Shown: piece by piece, positions 57,097 through 64,000 of the stretch
Layout: every line of letters begins with the position of its first letter
How positions within the stretch are numbered: the stretch's first letter is position 1
Assembly: GCA_963930645.1 (NCBI GenBank)
Contig: OZ005648.1
Coordinates: 271,881,830-271,945,829, forward strand
DNA from: Salticus scenicus
Lineage: Eukaryota; Arthropoda; Arachnida; Araneae; Salticidae
Direction of reading: 5' to 3'
DNA: 64,000 nucleotides
The notes under the pieces: model-generated
Told to the model about the DNA's origin: nothing
The model's database searches: none
The model's input: the letters and a program-made list of their open reading frames with translations, nothing else
Program-made: the position numbers and the translations under genes

Positions 57097-57240
57097 CCAA
57101 CCGTTTAAAAATGATTTTTGAATTCAGAGGATCTGAAAACGTTCAAATATAACAAAAGCTAATTTTCAGAAATTTGACTCAAAAACAATTCTTTCTCTAC
57201 ACCGTGTATATGAGTAAGAGAATGTATAAAAGAAAAGAAA
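56330..57240 (-). mobile_element. Second type B element, inverted relative to 55311-56310
   Basis: Read on the - strand from about 57240 it gives a decayed hairpin ('attctcttactc..gtagagaaagaatt'), 'gtttttgagtcaaatttctgaaa', an (AC)n/(CT)n tract at 57049-57100 in place of 'gtgtgtctgtctg', 'aagaacaaatagcagcag' and 'acagggtcatccaag'. These match 55330-55620 in the same order. It includes a poly(A) run near 56507-56537. The 111-codon - strand frame is not convincing. Confidence 0.55.
57049..57096. repeat. (AC)n(AG)n compound microsatellite
   Basis: An AC run passes directly into an AG run. Confidence 0.9.
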
Positions 57241-57777
57241 GAAAAATGAATTTGAAAATTCCCTTTTAGTACATAAATTATTCATAAATTTTATTTGTTA
57301 AATTATCAGTGAGTATTCTCTTGTGTATTCACAGAGAAATTACAGGTTAAAATAGCCGTCGTTCCCTAAATGATTTTTCTTTCCCCCCCCCCCCCAAACG
57401 CTGATCAACGTGTGCCTTATTACAAAAGCTATAGTAATTACAATTTCTCACTTTTCATACAACCCCTTAAGATTTGGCGAAAAATGCTAGAATTTTGAAA
57501 TTGCAATAACTCAGTGAGATTTTGACTTAGAGAGATGATTTTTTTTTTTTTGATTGTTAGAGCGAGGAGAATATTTTTCTAAATATAAGTCATATGATAG
57601 GAGGGGCCATATAAAAATTAAATTTCGTATTTAATATGTATACAGCCCCTTGTACAAAAAAAATGCCATATCTGAAATCTACTCTTAATTTGCTTTAATT
57701 TTGTAATTGGAAGTATGTTTCTATCTTTCTTAGTTTACGAGATAATTGCTGTAACATCTATTTTGAATCACCCGGTA

Positions 57778-58583
57778 TATATATTATACAGTTTATACTG
57801 TGAATTTGATGTTGTCAGCTGTTATTTAAGCTGTGTTTTCTGGTGAAACTGAAGCTGAAACTTGGTGTATAGACTGGCAATCTTCTAGAATTTTCTGTAA
57901 TTAAACTTTTAAGCCTCTGCAAGATTCACCTTTCATTCAGAGACAATTCACAAACCCTGAGTGCGGAATGTATATATGTTACTTGGTTTCTACTATGCTT
58001 AATAAATCATTACTATGTATATATATATATATAGAGAGAGAGAGGTTTATAATATGTTTTTGATAGTGTTGCATAATTTACTTATATATATTTTTTAATT
58101 AATTTTTTTTTTCTGCCTTTGCATTAGTTAGTAATTATTGAAGCACATAAGAAGCTTGTGTTTATAGATTAAAAGGAAAGTGTTTATGTTCTTTCTGCAT
58201 AAAAATCTTGATATAGTATATAGTAAAAAAAAAAGTATAAAATGTGTGCATTTCTATATATATTTGTTTACTATTTTATATTTTGGACCACCAAATTGTA
58301 GCATAAGTAGTCTTTTTTAACCACTAAATTTTTATTACTAGTGTGAACCCTAGTTATGACCAATTTGTTATCTAAAAGATGCTGTTTATTTATATGTAGA
58401 GGCAAATCTAATGTTTAATAAAATGCAAAATAAACAAATTAATTGGGAACAACCTCTTTTATAAAAGCATTTGATACTCTTTTTTTTTTTTTTTATAATT
58501 AGATTTGTTGCATAAATAATTATATCCATATGAACATTAATTTATCTTCTTAACATTGTCTTTTTTTTTTTTTTTTTTTTTAG
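57778..58583. other. Intron DNA before SCAMP exon e
   Basis: AT-rich with an (AT)n(AG)n microsatellite near 58015-58046. It ends in a T20 polypyrimidine tract and 'tag' acceptor at 58561-58583. Confidence 0.5.
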
Positions 58584-58743
58584 TTTACACTATTTTATTG
58601 CTGTTGAATATGCTTGGTTCTTTGGCTCTCTTTTTTGCTGATAAAACTCAAGGTACCACATTTGGATATTCCATACTTGTCTTTTTCCTGTTCATTCCAT
58701 TATCATTTCTCTGTTGGTTTCGTCCTCTGTACAAAGCTTTCAG
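58584..58743 (+). CDS. Scamp: SCAMP, internal exon e (TM1-TM2 and E peptide)
   Basis: This 160-bp exon, phase 1 to phase 2, has donor 'gtaata'. Joined to exon d it completes transmembrane helix 1 (FYTILLLLNMLGSLALFF), a short lumenal turn with ADKTQGTTFG, helix 2 (YSILVFFLFIPLSFL) and then CWFRPLYKAFR. The last segment corresponds to the conserved cytosolic 'E peptide' (CWYRPIYKAFR in mammalian SCAMP2), implicated in membrane fusion. One aromatic change (W-F for W-Y) and L for I are conservative. The exons for helices 3 and 4 were not found up to 64000, so the gene continues beyond the window. Confidence 0.94.
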
Positions 58744-58859
58744 GTAATAATATATCTTTCTCTTATTCTTTATTTATTTTAGAATAACTTTAAATATTTC
58801 TTTAAAAATTTTTCAAACATGTTAAATCTTTTTAAAGTTAAGATTATTTTGTAACATCA

Positions 58860-59190
58860 AAGATCGATTGAGATTTTAAATTTGGGGTTGACATTTTTGT
58901 GAAAAACAAAATATTGTAAAATTTTTATTTATTTTTGTGGAAAAAAAGATGTAATGCTTAGTCACTTTATATGATGTTTAATATTAAGTTAATAGTGTTT
59001 AATTGAACAAAGTATCGACAGTCATTTGAAATAATACTGTAAACAGGAAATTTTTTTATAAAACAAAATTTTCTAAAAGAGTTGTTTTAAAAACTTGAAT
59101 CACATAAAGAGTCCATTTTAAGAATTTGAATTTTGTGAAGAGGACTATTTTATAAATTTAAATTTTGTGAAGAGGCCCATTTGAAGTAAA
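58860..59190 (+). mobile_element. Decayed 'ttttgtgaagggtcc' transposon fragment
   Basis: 'ttggggttgacatttttgtgaaaaac', 'ttttgtggaaaaaaag', and repeats of 'aatttgaattttgtgaagagg(a/c)c' parallel the element at 23444-23872 in order. TIRs are not preserved. It lies about 120 bp after SCAMP exon e. Confidence 0.6.
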
Positions 59191-59271
59191 TCAACCTTAG
59201 AACATGTTATATGTAATGCTGAATTTCAATATACAGAATGTTTTGTACTTGATTTATTAGTTAACACAAAT

Positions 59272-59379
59272 TAATTCTGAAACTACAATTATATAAATTT
59301 TATCTGGCAACAGTGAAAAACCTATTAATTCTCAAACTACAATTATATAAGTTTTATCTGGCAACAGTGAAAAACCTAT
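59272..59379. repeat. Two-copy tandem duplication of 54 bp
   Basis: 'attaattct(g/c)(a)aaactacaattatataa' through 'atctggcaacagtgaaaaacct' occurs twice back to back with two or three differences. Confidence 0.85.
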
Positions 59380-59494
59380 TTGTTACGAAGTTGTTGCTAG
59401 AGTCGCTGTTAATTGAAATGATGATGCCACCAATTGCATAGAAATAGATGGATTGGCTGTGCTAAATAAATAGAATGATATGCTATTGCTTTGT

Positions 59495-59721
59495 TGGCAT
59501 CTGAGATCTCCTGGCCTAACTCTGATTTTTTCTTATGGAGTTATGTTAAAAACAAAGTATTTGTGCCTCTATTTTCCCAGGACTTACAGCAACTGATGCA
59601 GTGGATAACTGAAATGATGGAATCAATGACAAAAAATATTCTATCCCAAGCATAGCAGGAACTGGAATATTGCATAGACATTTGCTCTTTCACTGGAAGA
59701 GCACACATAGAGCATCTATAG
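59495..59721 (+). pseudogene. C-terminal remnant of a DUF4817-type mariner-like transposase
   Basis: The translation reads LRSPGLT, then after a frameshift SDFFLWSYVKNKVFVPLFSQ and ITEMMESMTKNILSQA, a stop, QELEYCIDICSFTGRAHIEHL and stop. This is the tail after the third catalytic position (SPDLTPxDFFLWG) in the same transposase group as 19762-20809 but a different subfamily. The motif Asp in SPD is Gly. Only about 75 residues remain. Confidence 0.72.
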
Positions 59722-60445
59722 AAACTTGGATAATTGTAGTTTGTCTGTAAATTTGATTTATCAAAATATAGTAATTACAGCATTCACAGGTATGCTTCCT
59801 TTTTGTTCCTTTCATTGTGAAAACCCTGTATTTGGAAAAATATTGTAATGTGAACAATGTTATTTACTTGTGTAAATATCTTTGAGTTAATGGCAATAGA
59901 TAACCATACTTTTGACTCCTAAAAATTTTATTTTGTTCTAGTGCTTTAGCTATTTACTGGTGTTTAACAGTAATATTATTCTTGATATTGTGGTAAAAAA
60001 TAAATTACTTATCATCAGATTTCCTCCTCACCGCCCCCAATTGTAAACATGATTATTTGATCAACTTGCACGTAATCCTCTTTGCAAAACTGAAAAACAA
60101 TTAAAATTTTAGCAGTCACTACATTTTATTCTTTTTTAGATGTAATACTTTAAAATCAATGATATATCTAAGGAAAAAAAAAAAAAAAAAATTCTGAACA
60201 GTGACATAATTTTAACAATCAGGATTATAATGTCAAAAGCAAAACTTACATCCATTTTTAGTATTCTTAGAAAAGAATTATGCAAAATCATGCACTTTTG
60301 TGCATTCTTCAAACTCTTGGTTGATACACTTATTGTATTTTTCCAGCTCCTTCTTGCTGATAAATATAAAATTGGAAAATATATTATTTATGTATTGGCA
60401 AGTTAAAAGGATTATATATAAAGGATTGTAGCGCTCAAAAAAGAG
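59722..60445. other. Intron or downstream DNA, nothing recognised
   Basis: AT-rich with an A18 run near 60174-60191. No SCAMP exon was found. Confidence 0.4.
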
Positions 60446-60447
60446 TA

Positions 60448-61238
60448 CCGTAATTTCGCGTGCATAGTCCGCACTATCGTATAGTCCGCAGGTGAAGTTT
60501 TATGAAAATTTTTTTTTTAAAAACATCAGATTGTTCGCACTACCGTATAGTCTGCAGGAAAAAAAAATATAACCCCAAGAAAACAGCAAGTAAAACACTA
60601 TTATGTAGTTTTATATGAAAATATTAAAGCATTCCCGCTATCAAAATAAATAGTATAAAGAAAAAAAGTACTTGTTATTAATAAACCATTTTTTAAGAAT
60701 TATACATTAAAATAAACCTTTAAAGTTGATGTTTACATTTTCTATCGGAATTCCCGCTTGAATGGTTGAGTCATTGAGTGAGTTTTACTTTCCTACTAGA
60801 AATGCAGTATGGGTGATTGTCTGTGATTCAGCACTAGGAGATATATTTTTTGGAAGATTATCTCAAAGTTTGTCATTGGTATTGTTCAGCAGTAAAACTT
60901 CGACGATATTTTGCGAACATAATTTAAAAAATAACAGTACAGGAATATTCAGCAACGTGCTATCCTAATAGTGATCTTTTGATTTATGCTCCATGGTTCG
61001 CTACTGATACGATATACGATACGATGTTTTCTTTGTGTCTTATTCTTTTGTTTATGTTTATATTTGATCATCAGAATTGGCAGTTTGTATTCGTTTGTTT
61101 AATTGTGATTTTGAGGATTTGAACTGTGAATAACTAGCAGATAATCCGCACCATCATATAGTCCGCAGGTGATTTTTTTTTTTTTTTTTTTAACTTTTTG
61201 ACACACATAGTCCGCGGACTATACGCACAAAATTACGG
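60448..61238. mobile_element. 791-bp pogo-like MITE with 'atagtccgc' repeats
   Basis: The ends CCGTAATTTCGCGTGCATAGTCCGC and the inverse of CCGTAATTTTGTGCGTATAGTCCGC are inverted and flanked by TA. 'cgtatagtccgcag' recurs at both ends (60478, 60542, 61157). The frame at 60762-60968 has no transposase motif. The pogo assignment is by analogy of ends and TA target. Confidence 0.78.
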
Positions 61239-62589
61239 TATTTCAAAATTTTAGTGTGGATACATATCACCCTTCCTGTTGATGATATAGTCAATACTAT
61301 TAATATTAGTTGCCATGTGATGGTTTCAACTCCTGGTTATGGCATAGCAAAGCTGCCAAGTCTTCTTGATTTCCAAGAAGACTTCCTGATTTTTGTGTTT
61401 TCTTCTTGCTTCCTGCCAGAAAATAAAATTGTCTTGATTTTCAGATTTTCCACGTATTTAATCTTTTTTGCTTTCAAAAAAGAAAAAAACCCCATCTAAA
61501 TATATTTATAAATTATACATAAAAATCTTATTTACTTTATGCATAAATTTTTATCGATGATATTTATTCCAAAATATTAATACAATAATGGCTTTTACAG
61601 TGCTAATTCCTCATAAAACTGGGAGTGTACATGTCTACAAATAGGACAGTTCTTCCGTGTTTGCTTATGAGAACAAATTTTTTTTTTGTGAATTGTATAC
61701 TTGTTATCTTGAATAAAACATTAGTATATTTTTATTTAACTTGAAGAATATTCCTTTAAAAAATTAGTGCTGTTAAAGAGCAATATATGCATATACAATA
61801 GACTTTACTTTTCTAAAGAAGTCAAACAAAAATTCACATAATGTTTACTGTATTATTTCTTCTCCAGGTTTTAAATATTCAAAACTAAGCTTATTGGCTT
61901 ATTTCAGAATTGATACCTACGATTTTCCTTAATAAAATAATTATTTCTGCTATACCTACTGTATAGGGAGAAGCTTCTTGATTTTAATGAAATCTTTCTG
62001 TTTTTTTTAACTCAATCTTCTTGATTTTTACCACAAGAAGTTCCCAGTGGCAGAAACACTGTGACACGGCAACATAGTCGCGGATACAGTAAAACAGCTT
62101 GCAGATAGTTTTTGTCTGCACTAATAAAAAATTAGTCCGCAACTTTCGGACACTCTTTGTCTGTTCTAATAAAAAAAAACTGTCTGCAATTTACGGAAAT
62201 TTTTCGCCCGCAACAATGTGCTACCGATGTATGACGTCTTACACGCTCTCTGGTAGGAATTCTAGAGCCCCTATAGGTGCCTTGGTAGGAACACACAAAA
62301 CAGTACTTAACAATGGTGACCTCGGCAGCCTAGATCTCCCTTGATAGACAGCGTTATGCGTGTATTCTTTTATCCTGCTACCTGTTACTGAGGTTCTATG
62401 AGAACGTAGAAAAGTACTAATTTCATTTAAAACTGCTCCAAAACTTCTCCTCCACTTCAAAATTCACTTATAAAAATTTCTGTATCAAAACTAAAACTAA
62501 TTCTTTTATTACCAAAACTAAATGCAAAACTGGTGTACAAACGATAAATAGACAATAAGACTTCTTCACACAACATAAATTTTAAGCCA

Positions 62590-62633
62590 GCACAACCGGT
62601 TTCGAAAGGACGTAGCCTTCCTTCATCAGATGC
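62590..62633 (-). ncRNA. Hammerhead-ribozyme-like motif (left palindrome arm)
   Basis: On the - strand: GCAT, CTGATGA, A, GGAAGG, loop, CCTTTC, GAAA, CCGGTT, GTGC. It is the exact mirror of the + strand motif at 62716-62759 and has the same stems. Confidence 0.5.
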
Positions 62634-62715
62634 CAAAAAACACGTGCTACTGCCTTGGAGGCAAAAGCAAGAGTCCTGCTTTTGCCTCCAAGGCAGTAGC
62701 ACATGTTTTTTTTTT

Positions 62716-62759
62716 GCATCTGATGAAGGAAGGCTACGTCCTTTCGAAACCGGTTGTGC
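62716..62759 (+). ncRNA. Hammerhead-ribozyme-like motif (right palindrome arm)
   Basis: In order: GCAT (stem I), CTGATGA core, an extra A, GGAAGG (stem II), CTACGT loop, CCTTTC (stem II, one G-T wobble), GAAA core, a self-complementary ACCGGT (stem III), T, then GTGC closing stem I with one wobble. The core and layout equal those at 46198-46251 while all three stem sequences differ. Cleavage would be expected after the T at 62755 if active. The extra A next to the core is a departure from the textbook motif. Confidence 0.5.
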
Positions 62760-63144
62760 TGGCTTAAAATTTATGTTGTGTGAAGAAGTCTTATTGTCTA
62801 TTTAATACTTTTATTATTTATATTTGTGTTGTGTCAAACATTGCTAGAAAATATTTAATTGAATGAGTTCAATTTATTATTTTATAATTGTGTATACTAT
62901 ATTGTTCTGTAGTAAAATTGTATTTGTGTATTGTTGCACAAGATCACCACTGTTGTTAAGCCCCCCCCCCCCCCCCCCCCTTCCCCAAGATTGCCGCTAT
63001 CAGCTTTCAGGCTTTTTGAGTGTAAGCCATTTTCACCCCTGATTACACGCAAATTTCCCAGACAGATTACGAAATTTTAAAAGCCTGTCGCAGACAGCTA
63101 CAAAACTTTCTGCCACTGGGAAGAAGTTGGCAAGTATGGCATAG

Positions 63145-63892
63145 ATGTTCGAATTGGTTCAGAATCCACTTTAAGCCATAGATCCTAGTCTAATTAGCTC
63201 TAGTAGCAAGAAATGACCACAGAGAGACAGATCAAACCAAAAGAGAATACCAGATATGAATGTCAAAAATGTAATTTTAAAAACTATTTTGGACTTTTTA
63301 AAGTATCTTGGAAATATTCAAATACAGTACCATTTATCTTATATTTTTAACTAAAATAACATATCTTTAGTAATATAGGATAAGGAAAAGTGATGTGAGT
63401 GCCACAACAGGATATTATATATTTTTTTCTTTTACTGGTCACTTTTTTTTTTAATAAAAGGATGTATTCAAAATAAGAAAAAGTTGTATAGCCAAATAGC
63501 ACAAATTGTGGTTAATTTGGTTAAGAGCATTCTCCAGTATTTGCTCACTATGAATTCCTACAACACTCAATTATATTGAAAATCCAATTACTAAGGAATA
63601 GGTCACTAAAATATTTTAAAATCGAACATACTGACACCAAAGCGACTTAAGCATGCTTTGTACATATTTTTATAAAGAATATGAAAAGTTGGTTTCAAAC
63701 CATACAAAATGTTATTCAATATCAATCATATTATAGACTTAAATGTGCTAATATATTAACTTCAGTAGAAAGCCTATATTTACATGCTAATATGATTTTT
63801 TTTTTTTTCCTGCCCAGGAATATGACTTCTCCCCCCCCCCCCCCCTCCCCAAAATTAGCAAAGTTAAATGAAACCTGCATTGTGAATATACA
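63145..63892. other. Downstream DNA, nothing recognised
   Basis: AT-rich with a poly(T) run near 63797-63808 and a poly(C) run near 63831-63845. The short frames spanning the runs (63681-63905, 63731-63922) are not genes. Confidence 0.45.
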
Positions 63893-63897
63893 CTTAA

Positions 63898-64000
63898 CCC
63901 TTTGAGTGCTATGGACGCACATATGCGTCCAGCGAAAGTCATTAATATAGACTATGGACGCAAATACGCGCTTAGCAGATGTTAGTATGGACTATGGACG
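63898..64000. mobile_element. piggyBac-type MITE, left end, cut by the window edge
   Basis: TTAA at 63894-63897 is followed by CCCTTTGAGTGCTATGGACGC and repeats of 'ctatggacgc', with the palindrome 'ggacgcacatatgcgtcc'. The layout parallels the complete element at 55010-55171. The right end lies outside. Confidence 0.6.

Larger units (their letters stand above)
53379..57775. mobile_element. 4.4-kb composite element with ~300-bp terminal inverted repeats
   Basis: The ends CCGGGTGATTCCAAATAGATG and the inverse of CCGGGTGATTCAAAATAGATG sit next to TA. The inverted match runs about 300 bp (53379-53690 with 57476-57775), through 'tacggcccctcctat' and 'gacttagagagatgat'. The TA target suggests Tc1/mariner, but no transposase is found between the arms. 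The interior is occupied by tandem repeats, a piggyBac-type MITE and two head-to-head hairpin-type elements. Confidence 0.85.
62545..62804. repeat. 260-bp near-perfect palindrome, 7-nt centre
   Basis: Left arm 62545-62669 and right arm 62677-62804 are complementary from 'taaatagacaataagacttc' to 'cttggaggcaaaagca', differing by about three indel bases in an A/T run. The 7-nt spacer is 'agagtcc'. Each arm carries one hammerhead-like motif. The near identity indicates recent origin or gene conversion. Confidence 0.9.
62043..63120. mobile_element. hAT element (inner), carrying the hammerhead palindrome
   Basis: TIRs CCCAGTGGCAGAAA and TTTCTGCCACTGGG are perfect over 14 bp, with perfect 8-bp duplications AAGAAGTT (62035-62042, 63121-63128). 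'gtctgca'/'gtccgca' motifs repeat inside the left end and 'cagaca' inside the right. A poly(C) run lies near 62961-62980. It has no transposase, and the centre holds a 260-bp palindrome. Confidence 0.88.
61348..63136. mobile_element. hAT element (outer) with 'tcttcttgattt' repeats
   Basis: The ends CAAAGCTGCCAAGTC and the inverse of TACTTGCCAACTTC are imperfectly inverted. Perfect 8-bp duplications TGGCATAG flank the element (61340-61347, 63137-63144). 'cttcttgattt' recurs on both sides of the interior. It is interrupted at 62043-63120 by a second hAT element. Confidence 0.8.

Noticed and set aside
58744..64000. Next SCAMP exon (third and fourth transmembrane helices)
   Set aside because: No stretch with an FF/VF-rich helix in the right phase behind a splice acceptor was seen. 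It is probably beyond 64000.

Overview
This is an AT-rich animal nuclear window without prokaryotic-style gene packing. Only one host gene is recognisable: a secretory carrier-associated membrane protein (SCAMP) on the + strand. It is seen as five internal coding exons at 17134-17223, 30623-30760, 41493-41559, 49252-49380 and 58584-58743. They join in a consistent reading frame and carry NPF, NWPPLP, transmembrane and E-peptide signatures. The first exon and the last exons lie outside the window or were not recognised. Introns are 7.7-13.4 kb. The protein, the DUF4817-type and mariner/Tc1 transposases, the Penelope pieces and the very repeat-rich long introns fit an arthropod, most likely a spider or other chelicerate; that placement is inference.

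Nearly everything else is transposable-element (TE) debris. Element ends were called from terminal inverted repeats (TIRs) together with target-site duplications (TSDs). The region before the gene (1-17 kb) holds a LINE 3' end, a ~310-bp satellite interrupted by a hAT MITE, several hAT elements with 8-bp TSDs, a Tc1/mariner transposase pseudogene on the - strand, and two copies of one hAT family in opposite orientation. Intron A (17.2-30.6 kb) holds a 2.8-kb mariner-like element with ~480-bp TIRs and a recognisable broken transposase, two Penelope GIY-YIG fragments (one flanked by inverted copies of its own 3' end), nested hAT elements and a 1.36-kb foldback element. Intron B (30.8-41.5 kb) holds a hAT element, a mariner pseudogene and an internally deleted LINE with an RNase H domain. 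Intron C (41.6-49.3 kb) holds a pogo-like element split by a 5-kb hAT element that carries a broken KIAA1586-like transposase, a hammerhead-ribozyme-like motif and a satellite array. Intron D (49.4-58.6 kb) holds a 2.5-kb hAT element filled with foldbacks and a 62-bp GC-rich array, then a 4.4-kb long-TIR element. Downstream (58.7-64 kb) there is a mariner-type transposase remnant, a pogo-like MITE and a hAT-in-hAT nest. The nest surrounds a 260-bp palindrome bearing two more hammerhead-like motifs.

The observations I rate highest are three. First, hammerhead-like motifs of shared architecture but different stem sequences occur at 46.2 kb and 62.6-62.8 kb. Second, two elements at 42.0 and 55.3 kb have 5' hairpin stems that change in step with a copy of the stem at their 3' end. 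Third, the Penelope remnant has an inverted terminal arrangement. I see no tRNA, rRNA or CRISPR array. No computation was run: element boundaries come from eye-matched terminal repeats and family names from recalled motif patterns.
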